From: an uncultured Bacteroides sp.
GTDB taxonomy: Bacteria; Bacteroidota; Bacteroidia; Bacteroidales; Bacteroidaceae
Length of the DNA stretch: 40,639 nt
NCBI GenBank assembly: GCA_949292025.1
Contig: CASEYC010000014.1
Span: forward strand, 1-40,639
Direction: 5' to 3'
In this document: in pieces, positions 22,584-31,055 of the stretch
How positions within the stretch are numbered: position 1 is the first letter of the stretch
How the letters are laid out: each line of letters begins with the position of its first letter
Notes under the pieces: generated by a model
The model's database searches: none
The model's input: only the letters and a program-made list of their open reading frames with translations
Told to the model about the DNA's origin: nothing
Program-made: the position numbers and the translations under genes

Positions 22584-24452
22584 TTATTCCTGCTTCTCGT
22601 TGTTGATGCTTTCGTCCAGCACCTTGATCTTCTCTTTGGCCAGTTCGATGTCGGCTTTCAGTTTGTCCACCTTGCGGTTCAGTTCGAGGAGGAGGCTGCT
22701 GCCTTTCTTGGAAGAGGCGTTCAGGAAACCCAGGTTGTTTTCGTAGGTTTGCAGTTCGCTCTTCATGTTCTCGTAGATGCGGACTAGTTTCTCGCGTTCG
22801 CGGTACAACTGTGAGCCGCTTTCCTGCATGGAGCTGACGGAAGCCTTGAAGTTGCTCAGCTTGCGGTTGGAGGCGCTGATGTTGAATTGTTCGAACAGCT
22901 TGTCCACGATGTTGCGGTAACGCTTGTATATCTTGTCCTTGTCTTTGATGGGGACATGGCCGATGCTGTTCCACTGCTTCATCAGGTCGCGCACCTGCTG
23001 GGTAACCTCTTCGCTGTCCGTGTTCTCATCGATGGCGTTTAGCTGGTCGATGATGGCTTTCTTTTTCTCCAGGTTTTCTTGTTCTTGGCTCCGTTGGGAG
23101 GACTGGGCCTTGTTGCGCTGTTCGAAGAAATAGTCGCAAGCCGTGATGAAGCGTTTCCACACCTCGTTGGAGTGGCGTTTGTTCACCGGGCCGATGGTCT
23201 TCCATTCCTTTTGCAGTTTGGTCAGGGCATCGGCTGTGGCCTTCCAGTCGGTGCTGTCCTTCAAGGTTTCGGCTTTCTCGCAGAGGGCGCGTTTTTTCTC
23301 CAGGTTGGCGTTCATGTTCTCCTTCATGGACTTGAAAAATTCGCTCCGTTTGTGGAAGAACTCGTCGCACGCCTTGTGGAAACGCTCGTAAATCTGCACG
23401 TTCATCTTCTGCGGGGCATAGCCGATGGTTTTCCATTTGGCTTGCAGGGCAATGACTTCTTGGGCTTTTTCTTCCCATTTGGACGGTGTGGTCAGTTCGC
23501 TGCAGTCGATGGCTTCCACGATTTCGCAGATGACCGTCTTTTGGTCCAGATTGTTCCGCTCTTTTTCCTTCAAAGCCTCGAAGTGCTGCTGGTGGCGGCG
23601 GTGTATGGCGGTCGTGGCGGCTTTGAAGCGTGCCCAGATTTCATCGCGCTGTTCCTTGGCCACGGGACCCGTGTCGCGGAATTCCTCGTTCAGCTTCTGC
23701 CATTGGTGGAAAGCCGAAACCACATCCGGCTCGTCGGCCAGCTTCTCGGCGGCTTCGCACAGGCGTTGCTTGATTTCTAAGTTCTTCTTGAAATCGTATT
23801 CGCGGAACTCGTTGTTCAGCTTCAGCAGGTCGTAGAACTTCTCCACGTAGAGCTGGTAGTTCTTCCACAGCTCGTTGACCTTGGCAGGGGGCACGAGGGT
23901 AATCTCGTTCCATTGCTGTTGCAGCTTCTTGAACTCCGCATAGTTCTTGTTGGGGTCGTCTGGCGATTCCACCAAGTCTTTCAGCTCTTCGATGATGGAG
24001 AGCTTCACTTGCAGGTTCATTTCCCGCTGTTTCTCCTGTTCGGCGGCAAGTTCACTTCGCTTTTCTTTGATGACGGACATGACATTCTTGAATTCTTCTT
24101 CCGCGGTGTCTGGGGTGGGAATAAAGTCTTCGGCAGAGCCTCCGTTTTCAATGAATTGTTTCCTGGCCGCTTCCTGTTCGGCGTTATGCAGCTTGTAGAA
24201 GGCTTGCTTCAAGCTGTCTATATCGGCCTTGAGGGCGGTTTCTACATTGGCAGCGATTTCTTTGAGTTTGGCCAGAACCTCATCCTTGGTGAGTTTTTGT
24301 GCCGTTTCTACCGGTTTCCCCGTAGTGTTTTCCTCTGCAGGAGTTTCCGTGGCTACCGGTTCGGCAACTTCTGCAGTCTTCAGTTCTTCTTCTAATTCCA
24401 CCGGTTTTGGGGTGAGATTAGTGTCTTGAGTGTCCGTCATTGTATTCTTCAT
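22584..24452 (-). CDS. DUF349 repeat coiled-coil protein
   Basis: 622 residues, soluble, very rich in Lys and Glu. After an acidic N terminus (about 1-60, many Glu/Thr/Pro) it carries five or more DUF349 units of about 70 residues, each with a W-K/N-IG or similar signature: QQWNEITLVPPAKVNELWKNY, KLNEEFRDTGPVAKEQRDEIWARF, AKWKTIGYAPQKMNVQIYERF, KEWKTIGPVNKRHSNEVWKRF and KQWNSIGHVPIKDKDKIYKRY. The tail (about 530-622) is a continuous coiled coil. DUF349 proteins are widespread in Bacteroidetes and the function is unknown. The stop is shared with a terminator between convergent genes. Confidence 0.9.
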   Translation of the reverse strand: MKNTMTDTQDTNLTPKPVELEEELKTAEVAEPVATETPAEENTTGKPVETAQKLTKDEVLAKLKEIAANVETALKADIDSLKQAFYKLHNAEQEAARKQFIENGGSAEDFIPTPDTAEEEFKNVMSVIKEKRSELAAEQEKQREMNLQVKLSIIEELKDLVESPDDPNKNYAEFKKLQQQWNEITLVPPAKVNELWKNYQLYVEKFYDLLKLNNEFREYDFKKNLEIKQRLCEAAEKLADEPDVVSAFHQWQKLNEEFRDTGPVAKEQRDEIWARFKAATTAIHRRHQQHFEALKEKERNNLDQKTVICEIVEAIDCSELTTPSKWEEKAQEVIALQAKWKTIGYAPQKMNVQIYERFHKACDEFFHKRSEFFKSMKENMNANLEKKRALCEKAETLKDSTDWKATADALTKLQKEWKTIGPVNKRHSNEVWKRFITACDYFFEQRNKAQSSQRSQEQENLEKKKAIIDQLNAIDENTDSEEVTQQVRDLMKQWNSIGHVPIKDKDKIYKRYRNIVDKLFEQFNISASNRKLSNFKASVSSMQESGSQLYREREKLVRIYENMKSELQTYENNLGFLNASSKKGSSLLLELNRKVDKLKADIELAKEKIKVLDESINNEKQE

Positions 24453-24634
24453 TTTAGGGCGGAATACCCGCCGTATTACATTAGACTACAAATTAATGAA
24501 ATAAAATTGATTCCAGCCTACTTTTTGGAGCACTTTTTTCATATTTCCTGCAATTTCGTCACAAATTCGTCAGTCAAGCAGTGGAAAATGTGTTTTTATG
24601 TTCCTATGTCCTTTATCATATTTCTCAGTCCTCC

Positions 24635-25981
24635 TCAGGAAAGCAGCACGGTGATGCCCATGTAGAGCATCATGCCGATGATGTCGTTGGTGATGGAGAT
24701 GAACGGTCCGGTAGCGATGGCGGGATCCACTTTCAGCTTCTCCAGCGTCATGGGTACCAGCGTGCCGAAGATGGAGGCGAACATCACCACGGCGAAGAGG
24801 CTGATGGAAACTGAGTAGGTCACTGTGGCCGCCGAGCCGAAGCGCACGAAGTTGTAGATATACACCAGCAGCGAGATGATAGTGGCGTTGATGGCGGCCA
24901 CCACGGCTTCCTTGCCCACCTGCTTCAAGGTGTCCTTGGCGTCCAGCGAACTGTTGGCCAAACCCTGCACGATGATGGCGGATGACTGCGTGCCCACATT
25001 TCCGCCCGTGCCGCCGATGAGGGGGATGTAGAGTGCCATTTCCGGATGGGCGGCGAAGGTCGTGTCGAAGTTGCCCAGTATCATGGAGTTGCCGATGCCG
25101 CCCAACATGCCGATGAGCAGCCACGGCAGGCGTGCCGATGTCTGGCGCACCAAGTTGTCGTCCGTCTCCACGTCCTGCGACAGACCGGATGCCAACTGGT
25201 AGTCACGTTCCGACTGTTCGCGCACCTCGTCCATGACGTCATCCACGGTGATTTGTCCCACTAGGCGTCCGATGCTGTCCACCACGGGCACGGCCACCAA
25301 GTCGTACTTCTCGATGGTCTGCACCACTTCGTCTATCGGTGTGTCCACATGCACGGAGATGGGGTCTTTCTTCATCACGTGCTTCACCTTCGACACCGAG
25401 GGCGAGGTTATCATCTTCTTCAGCGGGAAGACACCTTGCAGGCGGTCCTCGTCGTCGATGACATATACATAATAGATTTCGTCCAAGTCCTCGGCTTGCT
25501 GGCGCATTTCTTTCAGGCACTCCGGCATACTCCAGTTCTCGTTGACAGTCACCATCTCCGTGCCCATCAATCCGCCGGCCGTGTCTTCATCATACTTCAA
25601 CAGGTCCACGATGTCGCCCGCCTGCTCAATGTCCTCGATGTGCGACAACACCTCTTCCTGCTTGTCCTCGTCCAGTTCGCGCATCAGGTCCACGGCATCG
25701 TCCGTGTCCATATAGTCCACGAACTTCTTGGCGATGGTTTCCGAAGGCAAGGCTTCCAACAGGTCCTTTCGGGAATCCTCATCCATCTCCACCAGCACGT
25801 CCGCGGCCGTTTCGTTGTCCAGCAGGCGGTAGATGAAGCGGGCCTCCTCCACGTCCAGGTCGTTGCACAGTTCGGCGATGTCTGCCGGGTGCAGGTCGGC
25901 CAACAAGGCTTTGACGCTCTCTGTATCTTTCTGTTCGATAAGGCCTTGCACCTTGTCGATGTATTCTTCGTCTATTTCCAT
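24635..25981 (-). CDS. mgtE: Magnesium transporter MgtE
   Basis: 448-residue Mg2+ channel/transporter. Order: cytosolic N-terminal superhelical domain (about 1-135, LLADLHPADIAELCNDL), two CBS domains that sense Mg2+ (about 136-255, MTSPSVSKVKHVMKKDPISVH), a connecting helix, then five membrane helices (about 285-448) with the pore motif PLIGGTGGNVGTQSSAI and the late GPFISITNDIIGM. It is in the inner membrane. The start lies 28 nt after the rsmA stop, so the two are probably one transcription unit. The 182-nt gap to the DUF349 gene shows no clear element except a 7/8 -7 match (TTAATTTG, 24489-24496, minus strand). Confidence 0.95.
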   Translation of the reverse strand: MEIDEEYIDKVQGLIEQKDTESVKALLADLHPADIAELCNDLDVEEARFIYRLLDNETAADVLVEMDEDSRKDLLEALPSETIAKKFVDYMDTDDAVDLMRELDEDKQEEVLSHIEDIEQAGDIVDLLKYDEDTAGGLMGTEMVTVNENWSMPECLKEMRQQAEDLDEIYYVYVIDDEDRLQGVFPLKKMITSPSVSKVKHVMKKDPISVHVDTPIDEVVQTIEKYDLVAVPVVDSIGRLVGQITVDDVMDEVREQSERDYQLASGLSQDVETDDNLVRQTSARLPWLLIGMLGGIGNSMILGNFDTTFAAHPEMALYIPLIGGTGGNVGTQSSAIIVQGLANSSLDAKDTLKQVGKEAVVAAINATIISLLVYIYNFVRFGSAATVTYSVSISLFAVVMFASIFGTLVPMTLEKLKVDPAIATGPFISITNDIIGMMLYMGITVLLS

Positions 25982-26009
25982 AGGTCGGTTTTCTGTTAGT
26001 CGGTTAGGG

Positions 26010-26810
26010 TTATGGATTAGTGCCGTTGGCCTTCAGGGCTTCCTCCACTTGGTTGGTCAGGTTGATGAACTGGGCGACGGACAGTTGCTCTGGGCGTTTG
26101 TCGAACAGGGTGTCCTGTGTCAGCGGACAATCCTTTCCCAGCAGCGGCTTGATGGAGTTGCGCAAGGTCTTGCGACGTTGGTTGAAGGTGGTTTTCACCA
26201 CTTGCTTGAACAGCTTCTCGTCGCAGCCCAATGCCTGCGTGTCGTTGCGCGTCATGCGGATGACGGCGCTCTTCACCTTGGGCGGCGGGTTGAACACGTG
26301 TTCGTGTACGGTGAAGAGGTATTCCACCCGATACCACGCCTGAATCAGTACGCTCAGTATGCCGTAGGTCTTGCTGCCCGGAGGTGCGGCGATGCGCTCG
26401 GCCACTTCCTTCTGTATCATGCCCGTGCAGCAGGGAATCAGGTCTTTGTATTCCAGCATCTTGAAGAATATCTGGCTGGAGATGTTGTAGGGATAGTTCC
26501 CGGTCAGCACGAACGGTTGTCCGTCGAACAGGCGTTCGAGGTGCATCTTCAGGAAGTCGTCCTCGATGATGTCGTCCTCCAGTTCCGGATAGTTGTCGCG
26601 CAGGTAGGCCACCGACTCGTAGTCCACCTCCACCACCTTGAGCGGGCGCTTCTTCTGCAACAGGAATTGCGTCAGCACGCCCATGCCCGGTCCTACTTCC
26701 AGGACGGGAAGCGCTGGACAGGCGTCCACGGTGTCGGCTATGTCCTGCGCCACCTTCAGGTCTTTCAGGAAATGCTGGCCCAGGAACTTCTTTGGCTTGA
26801 CTGATTTCAT
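26010..26810 (-). CDS. rsmA: 16S rRNA dimethyladenosine transferase RsmA/KsgA
   Basis: 266-residue SAM-dependent enzyme that dimethylates two adjacent adenosines at the 3' end of 16S rRNA during 30S maturation. Visible: KPKKFLGQHFLKD (about 4-16), SAM motif VLEVGPGMGVLTQFLL (about 36-51), motif IV TGNYPYNISSQIFFKML (about 103-119) and FNPPPKVKSAVIRM (about 185-198). It is first in a two-gene unit with mgtE. Its promoter (-7 TATCTTTG at 26869-26876, -33 TTTG at 26897-26900, minus strand) lies within a symmetric divergent control region shared with the flippase gene. Confidence 0.96.
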   Translation of the reverse strand: MKSVKPKKFLGQHFLKDLKVAQDIADTVDACPALPVLEVGPGMGVLTQFLLQKKRPLKVVEVDYESVAYLRDNYPELEDDIIEDDFLKMHLERLFDGQPFVLTGNYPYNISSQIFFKMLEYKDLIPCCTGMIQKEVAERIAAPPGSKTYGILSVLIQAWYRVEYLFTVHEHVFNPPPKVKSAVIRMTRNDTQALGCDEKLFKQVVKTTFNQRRKTLRNSIKPLLGKDCPLTQDTLFDKRPEQLSVAQFINLTNQVEEALKANGTNP

Positions 26811-26848
26811 CTTTCTTAAGACAAGGATTATGTACTGCTTTTTTCTTT

Positions 26849-26900
26849 TGCGCTATCTTTGCACCCCGCAAAGATAGTGCTATTTGGCTGAATGAACAAA
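26849..26900. promoter_or_regulatory. Palindromic divergent promoter, rsmA/flippase
   Basis: GCGCTATCTTTGC (26851-26863) is mirrored by GCAAAGATAGTGC (26869-26881) as an inverted repeat with 12 of 13 matches. Each arm holds the -7 element TATCTTTG for one direction: plus 26854-26861, minus 26869-26876. On the minus strand TTTG (26897-26900) stands 20 nt upstream, inside the first codons of the flippase gene. Confidence 0.7.
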
Positions 26901-27881
26901 CTGTTGAAAGAAATACTGAGCGTGGTGCTCCCCATTGCCTTGGGCGTGTTCGTCCTCTATTGGGTGTACCGCGATTTTGACTTTGCCCGTGTGGGCGATG
27001 TCCTGCTGCATGGGATGTCGTGGGGATGGATGCTGTTGTCGCTCTTTTTCGGGGTGATGAGCCACGTGTTCCGCGGCTGGCGCTGGAAGCAGACATTGGC
27101 GCCGCTGGGCGCTTATCCCCGGGCGGGGAATTGCGTGGATGCCATCTTTGTGTCATACGCCACCAACTTGGTGTTGCCCCGTGTGGGCGAGGTGTCGCGT
27201 TGCGGCGTGTTGGCGCGCTATGACGGCGTGTCCTTTGCCAAGTCGTTGGGCACGGTGGTGACCGAACGCCTGCTGGACGGCGTGTGCATCCTGCTGATAA
27301 CGGGCGGCACCTTCCTGTTGCAGATGCCGGTCTTTGTCCGCTTCTTCAGCGAGACCGGCACGAAGATACCTTCCTTGCTCCATCTGCTCACTTCCCCTTG
27401 GTTCTACGTGGCGTTGTTTTCGGTGGCAGGCGTAGGGGTGTTGCTCTACTTCCTGTTGCGGATGCTTTCTTTTTATGAAAAGGTGAAAGGTGTGGTGCGC
27501 AGCGTGTGGGAGGGCATCATGTCCCTTCGTCAGGTGAACCATATCGGGCTTTTCATCTTCTACACCGTAGCCATCTGGGCCTGTTATTTCCTGCATTTCT
27601 ACCTGACTTTTTTCTGCTTCGGCTTTACGGAATCCCTCAGCCTGTTGGCCGGACTGGTGATGTTCGTGGGTGGCACGTTTGCCGTCATCGTACCCACACC
27701 CAACGGGGCAGGTCCCTGGCACTTTGCCGTCATCACGATGATGATGCTCTACGGCGTGAGCGATGCCGACGCTTCGATGTTCGCCCTGATTGTACACGGC
27801 ATACAGACGCTGCTGGTCATCGTGCTGGGCGTATATGGGTGGTTGCACGCGATGTGGGCGAACCGGAATGCAACGCGCTGA
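26892..27881 (+). CDS. YbhN/AglD-type membrane protein (lysylphosphatidylglycerol synthase TM family)
   Basis: 329 residues with about eight hydrophobic segments. It resembles the PF03706 family (flippase-like domain): early SLFFGVMSHVFRGWRWKQTL, VSYATNLVLPRVGEVSRCGVLARYDGVSFAKSLGTVVTERLLD (in parts, about 94-135) and the late GGTFAVIVPTPNGAGPWHFAVI (about 255-276). The R-E-R and P-x-P-x-G-A-G-x-x-H motifs are conserved in the family, linked to lipid or polyprenyl-phosphate flipping in other organisms. The specific substrate is unknown. A symmetric promoter separates it from rsmA. The stop is followed after about 30 nt by a 22-nt tandem repeat. Confidence 0.88.
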   Translation: MNKLLKEILSVVLPIALGVFVLYWVYRDFDFARVGDVLLHGMSWGWMLLSLFFGVMSHVFRGWRWKQTLAPLGAYPRAGNCVDAIFVSYATNLVLPRVGEVSRCGVLARYDGVSFAKSLGTVVTERLLDGVCILLITGGTFLLQMPVFVRFFSETGTKIPSLLHLLTSPWFYVALFSVAGVGVLLYFLLRMLSFYEKVKGVVRSVWEGIMSLRQVNHIGLFIFYTVAIWACYFLHFYLTFFCFGFTESLSLLAGLVMFVGGTFAVIVPTPNGAGPWHFAVITMMMLYGVSDADASMFALIVHGIQTLLVIVLGVYGWLHAMWANRNATR

Positions 27882-27910
27882 AAATCAGTATGCGTTTTCG
27901 GCGTTTGCTT

Positions 27911-27987
27911 AGCCGCTCCTGCGCCCGTGCTTACCCGTGCCTGCGCCCGTGCTTAGGCGTACCTGCGCCCGTGGTTAGGGGTATACC
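27911..27987. repeat. 22-nt tandem repeat, locus 5
   Basis: Three clear units with CCTGCGCCCGTGCTTA starting at 27918, 27940 and 27962 (22-nt steps), with decayed edges. It fills most of the 118-nt gap between the stop of the flippase gene and the convergent stop of the aldo/keto reductase gene. Confidence 0.85.
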
Positions 27988-27999
27988 TAATGTAATCGC

Positions 28000-28950
28000 T
28001 TATAGTTTTGTATTCCAAACTGCCCGTTCTAACTCTTCCAATGTGGAATGGAAGAACCGTTGCTCCCGGTCAAGTTCGCGTATGCGAAACATTTCCCAGT
28101 CGTTCAGGTGAAAATCGAAAATGTCGATATTTTCGCGGATGTAATCGGGATTGGTCGCGCCGGGTATGACGGAGAGCCCTTCCTGGATATGCCAGCGCAG
28201 AATGATTTGTGCCGGGGACTTTCTGTGTGCGGCAGCTATGCGATTGATAAGCGGGTCTTTCAGCAATGCGCCGTTGCTTGCCGCTCCGCCCAAGGGGTAC
28301 CAGCATTCCACTTGTATGCCGTATTGAGCTGCTTTCTTGCGCATTTCCAACCGTTGTGCGTAGGGATGGCATTCAATTTGAAGTACGGCCGGCTTGATGG
28401 TGGAGTTCTCCATGATGGCTTCCCACATTTCGTCGTTGTAATCGAAGTTGCTGATGCCGAGAGCGCGTACTTTACCCAATTTCACGGCTTTCTCCATGTC
28501 TTTCCATGCGCCGAGATAGTCTCCCACAGGTTGGTGGACGTAAAGCAGGTCAATGTAGTCCGTCTGAAGGCGGGCAAGCATGTCATCGATGGCCTTCAGT
28601 GTTTTTCCCTCGCCGTATTCCGTAGGCCAAAGTTTGCTGGTTATCCATATCTCGTTGCGGGGGATGCCGCTCTCTTTGACGGCTTCGCCTACTCCCTCTT
28701 CGTCATAATAAGCATGTGCCGTGTCGATATGGCGATAGCCAGCCCGCAAGGCGGTGAGGCAGGACTGTTTGCAGGTCTCATTGGAGCCTTGCAGGAAGGT
28801 ACCCAGTCCGAAGCGGGGCATCTCTACGCCGTTGTTCAACTTGACCAAGGGGACACCCGCCGCCGTGGTCTTCTCCTGTGCGCCCAAGTGGCACACGCTG
28901 CTGCCTATCAGCAAGGCAGCGGACAACAAAAGTTTCTTCATTGTGTTCAT
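28000..28950 (-). CDS. Exported aldo/keto reductase
   Basis: 316 residues. From MNTMKKLLLSAALLIGSSVCHLGAQE the N terminus is a Sec-type signal peptide (cleavage near residue 23); an ATG three codons later also fits. The body is an NADPH-type aldo/keto reductase: GVEMPRFGLGTFL, DTAHAYYDEE (Asp and Tyr of the catalytic tetrad), WITSKLWP (Lys), LLYVHQPVGD (His), and the cofactor-binding IPGATNPDYIRENI. Export is unusual for this family, since NADPH is a cytosolic cofactor. The gene is divergent from an AraC regulator, and downstream of that lies a Tat-exported EFR1 protein. The -7 box is TAATTTTG at 28978-28985. Confidence 0.87.
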   Translation of the reverse strand: MNTMKKLLLSAALLIGSSVCHLGAQEKTTAAGVPLVKLNNGVEMPRFGLGTFLQGSNETCKQSCLTALRAGYRHIDTAHAYYDEEGVGEAVKESGIPRNEIWITSKLWPTEYGEGKTLKAIDDMLARLQTDYIDLLYVHQPVGDYLGAWKDMEKAVKLGKVRALGISNFDYNDEMWEAIMENSTIKPAVLQIECHPYAQRLEMRKKAAQYGIQVECWYPLGGAASNGALLKDPLINRIAAAHRKSPAQIILRWHIQEGLSVIPGATNPDYIRENIDIFDFHLNDWEMFRIRELDREQRFFHSTLEELERAVWNTKL

Positions 28951-28977
28951 ATTCTTTTTATGGTTTGATTGACGGTG

Positions 28978-29082
28978 CAAAATTAGTATGGCTCCAGCTT
29001 GCGGGACATACACAAATAACAGGCAAAAAGAACAATATGGCGGGTATTGGAGGTGTTGGTTGGGAAAATTCTTCTATTTTTG
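28978..29082. promoter_or_regulatory. Divergent -7 elements, aldo/keto reductase and AraC genes
   Basis: On the minus strand TAATTTTG (28978-28985) stands 27 nt before the reductase start. On the plus strand TATTTTTG (29075-29082) stands 31 nt before the AraC start. The 90 nt between them could hold AraC-type operator sites. Confidence 0.7.
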
Positions 29083-29113
29083 CATTTCAATCAGAGACGG
29101 GATTAAGACGATC

Positions 29114-29917
29114 ATGAACGGAGACATTATTATAAAAGATACGCTTGAGCAGCTCGGCACGGAAGCTGCCAACCGCTATATTGCCCACGTCTATTGCTAT
29201 GCGGGGACGTGCGAGGTAGGCTTCAACGATAGCTGTTTTCAGATGGAGGCGGGAGACTGCATGATTATTGTCAGCAACAAATTGGTGGAGAACGTCACTC
29301 CATCAGGGGATTTCCGCTGTAAGGTCATTCATATCAAGGACACATTCTTGGAAATGTGTACGCCGGAGGGCAATAACTATTATGTAACGGGCACGATGTC
29401 GCTCTTTCTGAACCCGGTGATGAAACTCATGCCGGAGGAGCAAGAACAATGCAGGGCAGACTTTGAGGAGGTGGAGCACCGTTTGTATCGTACCTCACAT
29501 CATTTCTATCAAGAGGTGCTGATGAGTTGTGTCCGGACGCTTTTCCTGGATTTCTACGATTTCCATGCCCGGATATACGGTTACGTGGATGTGCCAGTGC
29601 AGGGCGCACAGGTGTTGTCGCGCTTCTTCTTGATGTTGGAGAGCGGGACTTACCGCACGCATCGCGAGGTGGCTTACTATGCTTCCGAGCTTTGTGTCGT
29701 GCCGAAATACCTGTCCGAACTGTGCATCAAGTTCAGTGGCGTCCCGGCCAATTATTGGATAAAGCGGTTCACCATTCAGGAGATAAAGAAATTATTGAGG
29801 GACAAGTCGTTGACTATTGTTCAGATAGCGGACATTCTCAACTTCTCGTCCCCGGCTTATCTTAACCGTTATGTGCATAAGAACCTCGGCGTGTCGCCGA
29901 CGGATTACAGGCGGTGA
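29114..29917 (+). CDS. AraC family transcriptional regulator
   Basis: 267 residues. The N-terminal part (about 1-150) looks like the sensing cupin-type region. The C-terminal 100 residues carry two helix-turn-helix motifs: REVAYYASELCVVPKYLSELCIKFSG and SLTIVQIADILNFSSPAYLNRYVHKNLGVSPTDYRR, the latter ending in the standard family C terminus. The ATG at 29114 is chosen because the frame upstream contains the promoter at 29075-29082. It is divergent from the exported aldo/keto reductase and stops 4 nt before the stop of the convergent EFR1 gene. It probably controls one or both of these genes; this is inference. Confidence 0.88.
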   Translation: MNGDIIIKDTLEQLGTEAANRYIAHVYCYAGTCEVGFNDSCFQMEAGDCMIIVSNKLVENVTPSGDFRCKVIHIKDTFLEMCTPEGNNYYVTGTMSLFLNPVMKLMPEEQEQCRADFEEVEHRLYRTSHHFYQEVLMSCVRTLFLDFYDFHARIYGYVDVPVQGAQVLSRFFLMLESGTYRTHREVAYYASELCVVPKYLSELCIKFSGVPANYWIKRFTIQEIKKLLRDKSLTIVQIADILNFSSPAYLNRYVHKNLGVSPTDYRR

Positions 29918-29921
29918 TGCC

Positions 29922-30860
29922 CTATTGCCGGTTGCTTTCCTTGATGCTCCATAACGATACGTGTTCGTTGCGGTAGCGGGCGTTGGGATTTACCTCACCC
30001 CGCGCCAGCAACGGGTCATTCGGCAATGGCTTGAACTGAATGGCCTTCTGCGGGCAGTTCTGGATGCAGGCGAAGCAGAAGTCGCAGTCGCCTTCTGTCT
30101 TTACGCCGGTTGAAGCCAGTTCATAATTGCCGCGTGGACAAACGGTGGTGCAAATGGCGCAGCTGATGCAGGCATCTGTTACTTGGAAGTACTTCTCGCT
30201 TCGCATCAGGAAACCCACCTCTGGGTCAAGGTGTGTGTAAGCCATGAATCCGGCGTGCATCTGCCGTTCTTCTTCTGTGACCGGTTCGTGCCAATGCTTT
30301 TGGGCAGCAAGATCGGCGGAGATGCGTTGCAGGTTCTCCGGAATGCGCTTGTCTATTTTCATCTGCTCGTTCATGTCAAAGTTCGGCAGCCAGTTGTCCA
30401 CCATTACGATGGTTGTTATGTAGTCGAATGGATTGCCGGCTTTGTGCGAAATGTCGTCCCAGATCTCCACTGCGTTACATTTTCTCGCGCCGTAAGTCAG
30501 TACGGCAAACTTATAGTCTGCCTTCAGTTTGGCCTTTTTTATGAACTCCCGCACCATATTGGGCGGCATGTGTCCATAGATGGGATAAACGATGCCTATT
30601 TCGTCTGCTTCGAAATCGCGACGGTCTTGTTTCACCATTTGCGGGATGCTGAGCAGTTCCGTGTCCTCGTCCGCCAATTGCCGGGCTATGTAAAGGCTGT
30701 TGCCTGTGGCGGTGAAGTAAAGGATGATGCGTTTCTTTTTCTTTTCCATATTGCATGAAGTTAGTGTGGGCATACTCAATGCGGCTGCTCCTGCTACGAA
30801 TAGTCCCAGCCGTTTCAGGGCATCGCGGCGGGAAATACCTTTTCTGTTCTTATTTACCAT
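29922..30860 (-). CDS. EFR1 family flavodoxin/ferredoxin with Tat lipoprotein signal
   Basis: 312 residues. The N terminus SRRDALKRLGLFVAGAAALS (about 9-28) is a twin-arginine signal, followed by TLTSC, a lipobox-like site (Cys about 36). Next comes a flavodoxin-like domain with the FMN loop YFTATGNSLYIARQL (about 49-63) and YPIYGHMPPNM. The C terminus has two 4Fe-4S motifs: CISCAICTTVCP (about 231-242) and CDFCFACIQNCP (about 259-270). Tat export would let the protein fold with its cofactors before transport. The first EFR1 protein of this window lacks a signal. The start MVNKNRKG is chosen because a -7 box lies at 30882-30889. Confidence 0.87.
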   Translation of the reverse strand: MVNKNRKGISRRDALKRLGLFVAGAAALSMPTLTSCNMEKKKKRIILYFTATGNSLYIARQLADEDTELLSIPQMVKQDRRDFEADEIGIVYPIYGHMPPNMVREFIKKAKLKADYKFAVLTYGARKCNAVEIWDDISHKAGNPFDYITTIVMVDNWLPNFDMNEQMKIDKRIPENLQRISADLAAQKHWHEPVTEEERQMHAGFMAYTHLDPEVGFLMRSEKYFQVTDACISCAICTTVCPRGNYELASTGVKTEGDCDFCFACIQNCPQKAIQFKPLPNDPLLARGEVNPNARYRNEHVSLWSIKESNRQ

Positions 30861-30881
30861 GACATTGCTTAATTGTTGGTG

Positions 30882-30889
30882 CAAAGTTA
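30882..30889 (-). promoter_or_regulatory. -7 element of the exported EFR1 gene
   Basis: TAACTTTG on the minus strand, 21 nt upstream of the start at 30860; exact match. Confidence 0.7.
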
Positions 30890-31017
30890 TATATAGGAGA
30901 GGCCGTTGCCCATACACAAATTACGGAAAAATGGGCTAATTTGGCATTATTTTCATGTATTTGTGTTTGAAAATAATTTTTCCCTCCCCAGCACTTGCAT
31001 CATTCCCCAAAACTTCC

Positions 31018-31055
31018 TATCTTTGCCCCGTCTGCCCTCCTATGGGCGGTTTTTT
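31018..31055 (+). promoter_or_regulatory. Promoter followed at once by a terminator-like hairpin in the AAA gene leader
   Basis: TATCTTTG (31018-31025) is an exact -7 box. About 6 nt further begins CTGCCC (31032-31037), pairing with GGGCGG (31044-31049), then TTTTTT. The coding start is about 220 nt downstream. The remainder of the leader (31056-31272) shows no gene beyond a 20-codon open frame at 31061-31123 without a ribosome site. Confidence 0.5.
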
